A stretch of DNA of 64,000 bases. Source: Eretmocerus hayati. Lineage: Eukaryota; Arthropoda; Insecta; Hymenoptera; Aphelinidae. The position numbers and the translations under genes are program-made. Of the stretch, positions 11,191-22,429 are shown one piece after another; position 1 is the stretch's first letter; each line of letters begins with the position of its first letter. The DNA lies in assembly GCA_029851415.1 (NCBI GenBank), contig CM056743.1:79502186-79566185 (forward strand), written 5' to 3'. The notes beneath the pieces were generated by a model that was given only the letters and a program-made list of their open reading frames with translations, was not told the DNA's origin and searched no databases.

Positions 11191-12630
11191 AACCCCAAAA
11201 TCACGGCAGTACGAGCTATGGCAATGAAATCACAGTACAAAATTTTCAAAGTCGCGTGAGTCCTGTCACGGTCGCCATTGTGACGTGGCAAATGAATTTA
11301 CGGGTCACGCTTATTTATTTAATCAGGACTCTTAACCTAAATTGCAGGTCTCGCGCGCAAAGTTCGGCAAATGCGACTCTAGATTCTAACTGGAACTCGG
11401 CTTTACTGCATCACTCGTTCTCTTCTTACCTTATTCGCCTGAAAAGTCGAAGGAGGGGGGGGGAGGGGACGCTCACATTCGAAATGATAACCGCAATTTA
11501 TAATAAAACAATCTCGCCAATATATTCTGTACACGCTGCTTCTACGCGGTCGATACAACAATCTACATATCAATTTCTTCGCGACAACATACTCGCGAAA
11601 TGACTCTAAGATTCGCTAGAAATTCATAACTAGGAAATCAAATGGTTCTCAAATGTCTCTCACAGTTTCCTGGAAAAATACAAGAGAATTCACTTCACTA
11701 ATTCGGCCCACTGTCTCGGCAAACTCTAACAACTTGGGCTCCGAAATTGAGAGAGAGCACGCTGCTCCAAAACGCACTTAAAATGGCTGCTCCGCGGCAA
11801 TTCCCACGCCACGCTCACGACTCGAAGGCAAGAATGCCTATCTATCCACGCACGAATTTCACCCACCTAATTTGGGTGTTCACGACACGCCCGTGACTGC
11901 TGGGGTGTGCTGGAGTCTCGGCAGATTGTCAGGGTGCACTCCAGCACCGTCAGCCTCCCCAGGAGTCCGGTTCGGCAAAGCCCGACGATGGCTGATACGC
12001 GCGCACGAGGCTCTCGAGACACGCGCGAGAAAATTCACCAATTGCTAATAGAAAATCAAGACCACTCACCGCTATGATGCGACATCCTGGCAATCCTGGC
12101 AATAACCCCTTAACTTCCTTCAAATAATGCAAATATGCGACCCTTGTCGTCGAGTGAGCAACCCTGGACTCCTGGGGGGCTCACGGCAAAAACTTTGGAG
12201 CACTAGGCGAAAACGCAAGAACGTGTGGTCACTCTCGAGGCAATCCAACAAGTGGCACAATGGCCGGCTCCCTGCCGGCAAAGCTCTTCTTCTTCCTCAA
12301 TGAATGAGGCTCTATGATTGGTCGGCAGCAATAATTTTGATTGGCTCTCCAAATCCGCGAAAAGCCAACATCGCCCTCTGGTGTCTGGAGCGCGGCAAAT
12401 TATGAACTATGCGCTCGAGCGCAAGGCAGCAAATCGTCAGCAAGATACAGAATTCACGGCAGAAATCTGCTTGGCTGTGGGTACGGCACTGTTTTCTGGC
12501 CTCCACCAGTTGCCTATTCTATCTCACTCGCACCCACGGCAAGCATCTGTAAGCGTGGAGGCTCTGCGCAACTCGCTATTGCCTCCACTCTTCGTACCTT
12601 CACGCTATGCAATCGAGCACACGAGTATAC
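11191..12630. other. Non-coding, CGGCA-rich DNA, no gene seen
   Basis: Only short chance frames are present. The CGGCA pentamer remains frequent on the + strand. A G-rich run occurs at about 11,453-11,468. No tRNA, terminal repeat or transposase fragment was recognised. Confidence 0.5.
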
Positions 12631-12752
12631 ATATACCTATATATACTCGTCACGGCAACGATATACCTATATAGGTATTCATCACGGCAACGCTATACCT
12701 ATATACGCTCATCACGGCAACGCCATACCTATATGGGCAGTCATCACGGCAA
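12631..12752. repeat. Short 30-33 bp tandem repeat
   Basis: Four copies of CACGGCAA occur at 12651, 12683, 12713 and 12745. The first three are each followed by a near-palindromic ATACCTATAT block. The unit length matches the ~31-bp monomer of the 10.5-11.2 kb array and again opens with CGGCA. Confidence 0.85.
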
Positions 12753-13128
12753 TAATATTCACTCGCAGTCTGCCTAGGCAATCTCTGACATGTCCACACG
12801 CATACATAATGACCCGTGTGTGTCGTCTGCATACCATTTTCCACCCAGCGGTGGATGTCCGGGTATCATCAGGGCTCCCGGGTCGGCAGAATGCGGTATA
12901 ACCTACCCTGAGGTAGGTATACCCGTTGGCAGCGCCCTCGCGCCGGCAGCAGTAGCACGGCAGTGTGTCGTCTGCGCGAGCCCGCGTGCACGTCGTCATC
13001 ATCGTCGTCGTTGTTCTCGGGGTCACCCGGGTGTCTCAGTGTTGTCGTGCGTGCTTGTCCGGGCGTGGGTAACACCCCTAGGCGTGTGCGCGATCGTGCG
13101 GGTGTCGGCAGTGAGCTGGTGCATCTCA

Positions 13129-13156
13129 GGTGCATGCAACAAGTGTTGCATGCACC
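13129..13156. repeat. Perfect inverted repeat, 13-bp stem
   Basis: GGTGCATGCAACA is followed after two bases by its exact reverse complement, giving a 13-bp stem with a 2-bp centre. Confidence 0.95.
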
Positions 13157-13191
13157 CATAACCTAGCATCAGCCGTGCAGCACGGCATGAG

Positions 13192-13235
13192 GGGCTATTT
13201 GTGTATGGGGCAGCTGCCCGGATGACAAATAGCCC
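13192..13235. repeat. Nested inverted repeat
   Basis: Outer arms GGGCTATTTGT (13192-13202) and its complement (13225-13235) enclose the perfect palindrome GGGCAGCTGCCC (13208-13219). Confidence 0.93.
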
Positions 13236-13723
13236 TGGGGTGACTCCCCCAGGTGTGCAACACCGTCGGCAGTGCTCCTGTATCATCTCGTCGGCATCGT
13301 CTCCGCGGCATCACCCTGGCACACCCGGGACAGCAGCAGTGTTGTGGCCGTGCGGGGCATGCAGGTGTAATGTGCATTTCGGCATGGTGCACTTATTGCC
13401 GGGTGCATAGCTGTTGGGGGTGGGCCATGGATGCAGCACGGTGCTTGCGGGCACCGGCTGTTACCATTTTCCACCCTAAACACAGCATTTCGGTGCAAAA
13501 GTGCAGAGTGCCTCGTGTAAATTCCGTCTGCTCTCGCTCACCCGGGGGCGAGGGCCTCGGCAGGTTTTCCGCATTCGTCGTGGGCGTAACACGGGCCCCG
13601 GGCCCCTCCTGTGGTGCCGCGGGGTATGTGCGTGACGTGGTGGGCCCGACAAGGGCAAAACAGCATCAGGTTGCCCGGGTAGCTCGCCCTGGGCTTCACC
13701 AGCTGATGTTTGTTGTGGAGAAT

Positions 13724-13750
13724 ACCACCAGCCTCCTATAGGCTGGTGGT
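13724..13750. repeat. Inverted repeat, 11-bp stem
   Basis: ACCACCAGCCT and its exact complement are separated by five bases. Confidence 0.95.
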
Positions 13751-13941
13751 TGCGGCCAACACCGGTGTAGGACGGGTTGCCTGCCCCCAGGCATACCCAC
13801 ATCGAGTGCTGGATGCGGCATCGTCGTTGTTTCGAACAGCAGCACCTCGAAAAGAAGACGTATTTTACGTAAATACGTGTTTTTTGGGAGGCTGCTGGTT
13901 CGAGACACGACGAGAGAGATTCGCTTAATTCCTCAAACGGC

Positions 13942-13962
13942 TGTGACGGTTTTACCGTCACA
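13942..13962. repeat. Inverted repeat, 9-bp stem with 3-base loop
   Basis: TGTGACGGT, TTT, ACCGTCACA. It lies just downstream of the capsid-like gene on the minus strand. A role as a terminator is possible but not shown. Confidence 0.9.
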
Positions 13963-14083
13963 TCTGAATGAACTATGCAATTTACTGTAAATTCCAGAGC
14001 TTTGGCGAATTTCACTTCGATTCTCAAACAGCCATTTTTCACCAAATTCCAACGACTCGATGCGTTAGCAGATAAGTCAGGTG

Positions 14084-14749
14084 TTAGATCGAAAGCGAAT
14101 AGACAATACCCTCCGATGCATGCATGCCAACAATGTATGGCATGCATACATCGGAATAAACGGATAGAACCGATATCGATCCGTTATCAAGCGGGGCAGG
14201 TGAGAGAAAACGATATTTTGTCTTATCGTCAACATAGATTTTATACTCACTGCCGTCCCCCAAGATGAAACGAATATTCGTGGAAAAAGTTAGTTCGTAA
14301 GACACGGCTTCTTTACATATTTTCCGAATTTCAACAAACCGGCCGTGATCAAGTGTAAATTGCAATCGTCCCATGATATTGCTCAAACTATTGACTTTTT
14401 CAATAAAATTTCCAATAGACGAGTAAAGCCCGTGCAACGAATCAATTTCTCGCCGAATATCTGGACGCTTTCTCTCATGGTCTAATCCCATCACCTCACC
14501 CCTCAATGAATTACTCAATTCTGGTTCGCCGTGGGATTCCAAGGATTCCGAACAAACCTGCACGTAATCAGTGCTGTGCGGCAGGTGCATACAAGTTTGA
14601 GGGTATTGAACTTCGACTATCTCGACAGTCCATGATCCACTTATCTGTAGCTCGTGTTGTAATAGTGCTGTGAAGCTTGACGCGTGGTTCTCAGGAAAGT
14701 ATCCCGTGCTATTGTTGCTCCTTAAAACTTCTTCAAATTCGTCCTTCAT
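14084..14749 (-). pseudogene. Polinton-like putative minor capsid (penton-type) protein
   Basis: The first ATG is at 14747-14749, with a run of 222 codons to the stop at 14084. The N-terminal pattern (NNSTGYFPENHASSF, then SGSW.VEIVEVQYP) matches the family that accompanies the integrase in Polintons, generally taken as a virion structural protein. The gene follows the integrase on the same strand with the stop and start codons only a few bases apart. The frame seems to lose homology near its C-terminus, and a shifted frame at about 13,970-14,100 may hold the missing tail, so a frameshift is likely. The capsid role is an inference from family knowledge. Confidence 0.6.
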
Positions 14750-14751
14750 TC

Positions 14752-15750
14752 TCAATTATGAAGCTGATCAGCTTGCAACCATCTGTTGAATTTAGCGGGG
14801 TATCCTGCCCAAGATACAAAGTATTCTTTGTTCCATCCAGATCCGCGAGTCCGAAGTATTTTATCAATGATGAAAATGTATTCGTCAATATTCTTCCTCA
14901 CACGGAAAAGTTCTTGCTCGTAGAAAATACCGACGATGTCGGGACCTTGTAAGTTTTGCAGATTATAAGCGTATGGCGCCCGAGAACCGGATATTTCTAC
15001 AATCTTGAAAATTTCTCCAGAATATCCGGCTTTGTATGCTTTCACAAAGACGTGCGACGCTGTACTGATCTTAACAAGATCTCCAACACTGTATTCAATC
15101 CTGCCACGATTGGTTTCTCGTATTTTCGACTCGAATTTGTCACGAGCCTCCTGAGCATTCTGGAGAGTGACGTCACGAGGCTTCATTCTGATGCTTGAGT
15201 TTTCCGTTCCGTTGCAAGACTCCACAAACTGTTGTAGAATATCAATATATTTTTTGTATTAAATCTCGTAAAATAGCGCCACAAACGACCCTTCAGCGTT
15301 CTATTGACTCTTTCAACAACACCACAATGGAATTCTGGATTTGAAGCTTCTCGAAATTTAATATGGTATTTTTTGAGCAGTTTTCTAAATTGGACTCCCT
15401 CGAATTTTTTCCCCTGATCGGTCTGTAAAAGCATTGGGACACGGTTATTACTACGTGATAGAATATGATCGAAAGCGTCCGTAACATTGATACAAGTCTT
15501 ATCTTCCAACGGTTGGACCCATACGTATTTCGATGATAGTATGTCTTGCACCAAGTTCATGAGGTTGTAGATCGCTCGGGAGTGGGGAACCTCAAGAACG
15601 AGGTGTAAATACTATTTCATGCAATTCTACGAGCACCCAAACATCGGACAATTCCATAAAACATCAACTACTTCGAGTACAAAAGTGAAGCCTTCGTTAT
15701 AGGCCTTGATGGAACGAAAATCCATGAGATCAGCCTCCCAAACATCATCA
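14752..15750 (-). pseudogene. Polinton A integrase, C-terminal two thirds with chromodomain
   Basis: Retroviral-type (rve) integrase that inserts the element. The first catalytic Asp is in the motif ADLMDF near 15,727-15,744, the second in LLQTDQG near 15,410, and the Glu in VVERVNRTLK near 15,307. A frameshift separates the catalytic block (to about 15,183) from a C-terminal block 14752-15225 that contains an SH3-like turn and a chromodomain (YIFIIDKILRTRG...VSWAGYP). Internal stops also occur around 15,570-15,700. The N-terminal part lies 12 kb away at 27,777-27,971 beyond the inserted LTR element. Confidence 0.88.
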
Positions 15751-15755
15751 TTATA
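15751..15755. repeat. Target-site duplication TTATA, left copy
   Basis: Matches TTATA at 27772-27776. Both copies lie in integrase coding sequence of Polinton A. Confidence 0.85.
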
Positions 15756-16018
15756 ATTAACAAATTGATCACTGCGTGATTAGAGATATTTATTTTCTCT
15801 AATTTCAGAGTCATTTTCATGAATGAATGGACTTATTTAATTCATTTTTATTGTGTAATTATGATTAAAAATTACCCCACCTTTCCTCACTTAACGTACT
15901 ATCCTCTATATATTTAAAAAGACGATATTATTATCGAACAAATTGAATGAATTTTAAATAGAGAACTCATTTTCAGTTATTATTCCGCTTCACGGAATGA
16001 AACATTTCCTTCCATTAG
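15756..16018 (+). repeat. Left LTR (263 bp)
   Basis: Begins ATTAACAAATTGATCACTGC and shares long blocks with 27509-27771, for example the ACCCCACCTTTCCTCACTTA region. It lacks canonical TG/CA ends. Confidence 0.85.
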
Positions 16019-16125
16019 CATCCCTTGTGGGGAAGACGTTGAGGAAAGAGGGTCAACATTCTCTCGTTAATAATTTTTTCTCACGCAGTGATATTGTTCG
16101 AGTAGTTTCATCATCCATCATAATC

Positions 16126-17302
16126 ATGTCAGACCACTCGAGAGACGAGCAATCACATGTTCCAAGCCCAGCTAATCCTTCGCAAAGGGGCGGAGTTATA
16201 CGTGGACGAGGGGCAAGGGGACAGGGTCTGCCGCGTACGATGTCAACGCATTCTAATACTCGTCGAACGATTCCAGTTGATCCTAACGTATCAATCGAGT
16301 TACAAGAGGGGATTCGTAGGTCACTAGACAATAGTGCTGTAAACCCGCGTCTCGGTTCTCGCAATCTTGACGTTGATTTCGCGGAAACTCGATCCGAAGC
16401 TGGTGGTGATTGAACCACAGGTGCTAGCATTCAAAGATGAGGTTCGGCACGGTTTTCGGGAATTCAGAGCTCGCGAACAGTTTTCAAAACGGCGGGTAGA
16501 TGACCACTATGAACGAATCCAAGCACTTGATGAGATGTGTAAACAGTTAGAACGGTTGAATTCGCAGTTCTCAAATACAGTTTCTCGGCACGCTAAGAAA
16601 TTAAATGAATATGATCAGGATATAGAATATTTGGCCCAAAATCTCGAGTCCTGTTAGAATGACTTTCAGTCGAATAGCCAAGTTATGAAATCATTTGAAC
16701 GAACAGCTCAATTACAAACTCAAGCTATATCCGATTTAAGTACACGCCATGAAGACTTAGAGTCACGCGTTGAAGATCACCGGGCTCAAGCACAGAATCT
16801 TTTGCGACGCAGTAATTACAATAATAGCAGTCCCAATTCAAATGTCTTACTAAAATTGAAGTACGAAATTCCCACATTCAGTGCTGCCCCATATAACCGC
16901 CCTTGTCGTTACCTAGCCAATATCTTCCGGTATTGTAGCTTATTAAATCTTAGTGATGAAGTCCTACGTCTCACTATAGGTCAGTCGTTGAAAGGTGCTG
17001 CTCGCGATTGGTGGGAATACGTCGCAGAAGGTATTCCAACTATTGAGCAGTTCGCTATCAAATTTAATGCTCAATATTGGAACGGTATGATTCAAGATAG
17101 AATCCGCCGAAAGTTAGAGTTCGGGTTTTATGAAGCTAAGGGTAACTATAGTAGAAGCGAGTACGTAATGCGGATTTATAATGAAGTGAAACAATTGAGT
17201 GATGCTCCGAGTGATCGATCCATCATTCAAAGATTTTCGAAACATTTTGATGAAAATATACAGCAAACGATCCTCATAAAAATTCAAATTCAATTGATGA
17301 AT
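16126..17302 (+). pseudogene. gag: LTR element gag, N-terminal part with coiled coil
   Basis: An ATG at 16126 opens a basic, Gly/Arg-rich segment that is frameshifted before 16,412. The protein continues at about 16,367 in another frame, passes an in-frame TAG at 16655-16657, and reaches 17,302. Charged heptad-rich sequence between about 16,430 and 16,800 predicts a coiled coil. The following block (IPTFSAAP.., then GAARDWWEYV.., then F..KFNAQYW) fits the capsid domain of retrotransposon Gag. The gene is cut at 17,302-17,310 by a 3.2-kb insertion and resumes at 20,492. Confidence 0.75.
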
Positions 17303-17724
17303 TAATTATTTTACTAGCGTTTTTGCCTCACTCGCTACCGCTCGTTCGGCTTGTGACTGTTCTTGATAAGTCATAAGCACCAGAAATGCTTCTATAGTTC
17401 AATAAGAATAGTTGTAAAATAATGATCGCTAATCAATTCAAGGTGTCTGAAAAAAGTTTTAAAATAGTTCGCAAAATTGGAATTATGTCAAATTATACTG
17501 GCTAATGGTGGAGATATAACTTCAAGTAAGTAACAATGAATATTGCGGAATTGCATAGTTCGTCTTCAATTAGCTGAGCTGGTATATCTTTGATCAATCG
17601 ATTAGGCTGAAGAACTTCCGTTAAATGGCGTGAATGTAAAGGGTTAATCAAAGCGATGTCAATTCAATTCATTGTGCATGAGTTGACCGTTGATCTCCGG
17701 ACTTGGTGCATATAAGAGCAACTA

Positions 17725-18050
17725 CAAACTAGACCAAATTAGGCCAAACTAGACCGAACTAGAACGACCTGATTGGACCAAACCAAACCGAATTAAACCA
17801 ACCTAGATTTTACTAGACCGAATTAGACCGAAGTAGGCAGAACGAGACCTAATCACCCCGAACTAGACCGAGCTAGACTTCATTAGACCGAACTGAACCG
17901 ATATAGATCGAATTGGCCCGATCTAGACCCAACTACACCGAGCTAGATCGAGAAGGACCAAATTAGACCGACCTAGATAAAAGTAGACCGAATTGGACGG
18001 AACTACACCGTATTTGACAATACTAGACTGAAATAGACCGAATTAGACCT
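17725..18050. repeat. Degenerate ~10-bp repeat array (TAGACCGAAY)
   Basis: Roughly thirty decamers of the form CTAGACCGAA, ATTAGACCGA or close variants follow one another with a period near ten bases. A related array resumes at about 18,500-18,700 and traces occur near 20,045-20,115. Confidence 0.85.
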
Positions 18051-18336
18051 TCTCTCATTGCTCGAGCTTTTCAAAGTGGTGGAAGAGCAATGAGAGTTTA
18101 CCACTGACACGCGGCTTAAGTGGCCGAATGTTCGATGGTTAGAACGTCCTTATATACGAAAGTTCTCCTTCGTTAAGCGCTTGCGAGAAAGGTGATTTTA
18201 ATCCGCTACTTCTATTTGATTCTTCACCATTTTTACTTTTGGCAGGTCTTCGGCCTCTTGCCGGAGATATATATAATTAATTATGATACTCGATCGATAT
18301 GATCGGATATCGTATTTATCACTTGCGGGAATTTCA

Positions 18337-18499
18337 AATTATGGAAGTATATTTGATCGGTCTTAGCAAGTAAAAGTCAGCTGGTATTTCTGAAATTGAT
18401 CGAGAGTGGAGAAGAATCCATTCTCGATTGATGCCAAAAATTCCAGCAGTACCAGCTGACTTTAACTCGCAAAGACCGATCAAATATACTTCCATAATT
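18337..18499. repeat. 163-bp long hairpin
   Basis: Left arm AATTATGGAAGTATATTTGA and onward is matched by its complement ending at 18499. The arms are about 75 bases long with few mismatches and a small central loop. It sits exactly between two blocks of the decamer array. It could be a MITE or a source of hairpin RNA. Confidence 0.9.
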
Positions 18500-20491
18500 C
18501 GAACTAGACCTCATTCAACAGAACTAGACCGAACGAGACCAAATTACCCCGAACCAAACCGAGCTAGACCGAGCTAGATTCACTTAGACCGAAGTCGACC
18601 GAATTAGACTAAACCTAACCTCATCAGAAAGGAATAGACCGCATGAGAACAGGTTAGACCGAATTTGACTCAATAACGCCAATCTAGACGAAACCAGACT
18701 GGACTATGCCATTTCAGCCCGGTACTTCCCACCCCCATCCCTGTCCCCATTATCACCCCAAACCATCCATCCACTCATTAATCCACCCATTCATTCATCC
18801 ATGCACCCCCTACCCATCACCCTTATACAACCACTTATTATACCGGATTGAACAAATTAAATCAAGACTGCCTAGTATAACTTTGAGAGTTTTTACTTAA
18901 TTTTGTTCTAAATATAAGTGTTGTGGTTTGGTGATTTTATGTATCAGTAATCTCTCTTTGACATTCACTAAAGTAAAATATTCTGATAGTGAACCTAACG
19001 AAATTGTTGCAAAGCGTTGCAAGCAATAACTGGGTGCTTACTTCTTGAAGTTACCAAATGAGAATTTCAAGTATACCAACATCCTATTCTTTCGTCTCAT
19101 TCCATCACCAGCGTTGCCAGAAATCAGTCAGTCCCCTGTATAAAACAGCTACACTTCACAAAAGCAATGAATGCGCACACATTGCATGTAATATCAATCA
19201 ATAAAGAACGCACGAATCATCAGAAGCCAATAGAATCTGGCATTTAAAGATATTTGACTTTGAGAGTACTTATATTGTAGAGCTTAAAACATGTCATCAA
19301 TGAATGACCTATTTCCACTATGTTTTCTTAGCATGAGCCCTTGTGGGCAATACCAAAGTCTGTAACTCTAAAGCCCTTGAGCATCCAACTGTACACCTTC
19401 AGATATCGTCTTTGGGGGTTAGATGAGACTGTTCACCAAAACCAGAGACCTACATCTCGTGCACCCCTGGTTAACTCAAATCGATATAAGTTTCGCAAAA
19501 AATTTACGTTATTTTTGTGCCTCCACGCTACTTCTCTGCATCATTGCCATAATCCATAACCCATCACTCACCAACCTACCCATGACCCATACGGCCACCC
19601 GACCACGGACCCACCCACCCATCTACCCATTCATCCACCTACCCATGATATTTCAGTCCTGCCACATAGGCAACCAGATACGAGGGATCCGGACGAACAA
19701 AATTTAGACTGGCGCTTAATTATTGGGAAAAAATTCGATGATGCAATTACATTGGAATGGCTCATAGAGTATCCAAAATAACACACGACGTAACCAAGGA
19801 ATGGATCGAACAATCTTTCACGTAACTCCGAATCGAACAATCTGCTGTAACTCCTTATAACTCAATTCCTCACGACTCAATTCCTCATAACACATTTCCA
19901 CCAATTCACCAACCCGTGTCCCACACGGCCACTGTTCCACCTACCCATGACCCATACGACCACCCGATCACAGACCCACTCATCGACTCATCACCCACGG
20001 ATTCACCAACCTACCCATGACCCATACGGCCACACAATCACGGAATAAAATCCAACTGGACCAAACTAGAGCGAATTACACCGGATGAGGCCTAGGTACA
20101 CGTAATTAGACCTAATTCAAGCATTTCTATTCCCATGACCATGCCTCATTTCTGATAATTTATTCCTCACCACAGACTCCGCAAAACTCGTTCCTCATAA
20201 CTCGGGTTCCTCATGACCCGAGTTCCTAATAACTCGAGTTCGCCATGACCCGAGTTCCTCATAACTCGATTCCTCATAACTCATGACTCGTTCTTCATAG
20301 GTGTTTATACCTCATTCTCCATAATTTGTGCCTCATACCTCATAGCAATCCATCCATCTATCCATTCATCGACTCACCTAACCACCACCCTACCCAACCA
20401 TCCACCCACCCATTACACTTCACCCCTTCCGAAAAGGCGACCCGATGTGCGGCATGTGGACGGACAAATTTTGGCTGGGTACTTAATTATT

Positions 20492-20930
20492 ATAACTTGA
20501 TACGATTGATATTGCAGGATCATCAAATTCAAGTTCAGTAAATGCACGTTATGTTAACTTCAACGATCCTGGTCGAAGGCAATCATCCAAAAATCAATCC
20601 ACTCATAAACAAGAATCCGAATCACAGCCTCCACGTAGCTCAAGTACCCCGAATCGGAATAGAGAAGATAATATCCCTTCAACAAGCCAGAACCGCTCTG
20701 GTTTCCAGCAAAGAACGCCAGCAAATAATAGGCAGGTTCAGAATAAGCCATTTGTCAATCGCGACAAAACAACCCCGAAGAAACTTTCACAAAAGCCCAA
20801 TAAGAATCACAATGTTTCAAATCATAATGAAATAAACAATATTTCTGAAGTATACGTAGTCAATGAAGTTGATGTAGATGAATCCGAGGATCAGTGTAAC
20901 GACTCGGAAAACGACGAGTCGTTGCATTGA
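20492..20930 (+). pseudogene. gag: LTR element gag, C-terminal part
   Basis: After the insertion the gag frame runs to a TGA at 20928-20930. The product is Ser/Asn/Gln/Arg-rich with an acidic end (EVDVDESEDQ), lacks a zinc knuckle, and appears disordered. A second + strand frame (20927-21310) overlaps its end, as in gag/pro junctions. Confidence 0.6.
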
Positions 20931-21310
20931 CTCCGGAACGCCAAGATGATAATTTATATATTTCCAGTTTCAATTCAAAACAATTCAATGCAACGAAAGT
21001 AGAATTAAGGCGTTTAAATAAAAACAAGTTCAAAAGAAAACAAAAACAATTCAAAAATGATCAGATTACCGAAGAACAACAGACAGTTCCAGTAGGTCGA
21101 ATTCCTCTTATTGCTGATGAGCAACATACCGCTCCAGCAACGAAAAATAGAGTTTTTATTCAGGAGATTTCTGAGTCGAGCGCCGAGGAGCCGACTAAGG
21201 GTACAACCGAAAATGTTTCTGTGGGTATAGGGATGGAACAGGACGAAAGGGGCCAGCTAGTTACGATTAAGAAATTACCTGTGCGGACCGATTGTCAAGG
21301 CGATGGATGA
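20927..21310 (+). CDS. Start of pro frame, Lys-rich linker
   Basis: The frame overlaps the gag stop by a few bases and is open to the TGA at 21308-21310. It encodes a Lys/Arg-rich then acidic stretch without a known domain. Its position between gag and the protease (24,107) suggests the N-terminal part of a Gag-Pro protein that has been separated from the protease by later repeats. The function is unknown. Confidence 0.4.
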   Translation: MTPERQDDNLYISSFNSKQFNATKVELRRLNKNKFKRKQKQFKNDQITEEQQTVPVGRIPLIADEQHTAPATKNRVFIQEISESSAEEPTKGTTENVSVGIGMEQDERGQLVTIKKLPVRTDCQGDG

Positions 21311-21750
21311 CAAATTGTCCCACCTGAAATGACTCGGTTATCAAAATACGCTGCTAAAAGATATTAGCAGGAAGCTTTCTCTTGGCGGGATAAGAGATGA
21401 CTTTACAAAAATGTAATCTTTCCAGTCACAATTTCTCATTCACTCTGCTATACATTTCTTTCAAGTTGATTTCAGTTGTAGGCGAAGAAGATAAGATGCA
21501 TATAATGCATCTAGACTTAATACTTTAATATATTCCTACAATACCCGAAATGAACAATAGTCCATTCTCTTCTCTTGTGGCACCTCATACTCCTCATTGG
21601 TCAATTAATATTTATCTTTGACTTTGATTTGTACGACCTATGTCAACTGGGGCTGTTGAGAAATGGAACAATTGCTCCCTGTGGGACTCTTCCTTTTGGG
21701 TAGATCGTTTGGTTGAGGGGAAAGTCTAATACAGTTGATGTAAAGAAGAT

Positions 21751-22410
21751 CAAAATGTAGTTTTTTGTAAAATTTTTGATTTTTGGAGGATAAATTGAAT
21801 TTTAGTCGTATTGAAAGGAATTCAGGGAATTCTGGTAGCAACCAAGAGCTTAAAAATGTGGGAAAAGTATCAACTTAGTTCGCTGGAATTCCAAGAAATC
21901 AGTCTCGGAAAGAGATATGACGAAAAAATGAATGTTGCGAGAAATATTTGTGCTTATAGTGAGTTATTTTTTTTTTTAGAAAGCTTGTTAGGGCGATTCA
22001 AGCTTCCTGAAGTGGGGTTATTCCAGGGATATCTGGAGTGTGGTTGAGACGGCATTTTTATAGAATTAGTTCGAATATATTCAAAATGTAGTTTTTTGTA
22101 AAATTTTTGATTCTTGGAAGATCGATTGAATTTTAATGGTATTAAAAGAAATTCAGGGGATTTCGGTATCAACCAAGAGATTGAAAATGTGGAAAAAGTA
22201 TCAACTTAGTTCATTGGAATTTCAAAAAATCAGTCTGGAAAAGAGATATGACGAAAATATGAATATTGAAAAAAATATTTGTGCTTATAGTGAGTTATTT
22301 TTTTTAGAAAGCTTGTTAGGGCGATTCAAGCTTCCTAATGTAGGGTTATTTCAGAGATATCTGGAGTTTGGTTGAGACGGAATTTTTATAGAATTAGTTT
22401 GAATATATTC
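21751..22410 (+). repeat. Direct tandem duplication, ~331-bp unit
   Basis: CAAAATGTAGTTTTTTGTAA begins at 21751 and again at 22082, and a third, interrupted unit starts at 22410. The units are about 85-90% alike by eye. The small open frames in each unit are parallel and reflect the repeat, not a gene. Confidence 0.9.
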
Positions 22411-22429
22411 AAAATGGAGTTTTTGTTAT

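Larger units (their letters stand above)
12833..13760. other. GC-rich, hairpin-dense non-coding stretch
   Basis: At least six strong inverted repeats lie within 930 bp, among them CCACC/GGTGG near 12,850, CCTACC/GGTAGG near 12,903-12,918, and the perfect stems annotated separately. The sequence is much richer in G+C than its neighbours and still carries CGGCA. The long open frames on both strands are typical of GC-rich DNA and have no recognisable protein motif. Confidence 0.6.
17311..20482. mobile_element. 3.2-kb insertion in gag flanked by TTAATTATT
   Basis: The 9-bp string TTAATTATT stands at 17302-17310 and 20483-20491, and gag coding resumes after the second copy, so the interval is an insertion. 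It has no protein-coding frame that I recognise and no clear terminal inverted repeat. It contains degenerate decamer arrays, a 163-bp hairpin, CCCA/CCATCC-rich tracts (about 18,720-18,810; 19,560-19,650; 19,920-20,030; 20,340-20,420) and CTCGAGTTCC-like tracts near 20,180-20,280. A second copy of its right end (GGACGAACAAAATTTAGACT followed by TTAATTATT) occurs at about 19,692-19,725, which suggests a nested or duplicated copy. Confidence 0.65.

Noticed and set aside
10678..11603. Three parallel open frames of 87-205 codons
   Set aside because: They start exactly 154 bp apart and reflect the tandem repeat; the protein content is a frame-cycled repeat, not a gene.
12712..13741. Many long open frames on both strands
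   Set aside because: GC-rich DNA with few stop codons; no motif, no start context and hairpins throughout.
13476..14147. A 223-codon minus-strand gene overlapping the capsid-like gene
   Set aside because: Only a short part near 14,000-14,100 may be a frameshifted capsid tail; the rest is GC-rich non-coding sequence.
18706..20541. Pro/His-rich open frames
   Set aside because: They are translations of CCCACCCATCC low-complexity tracts.
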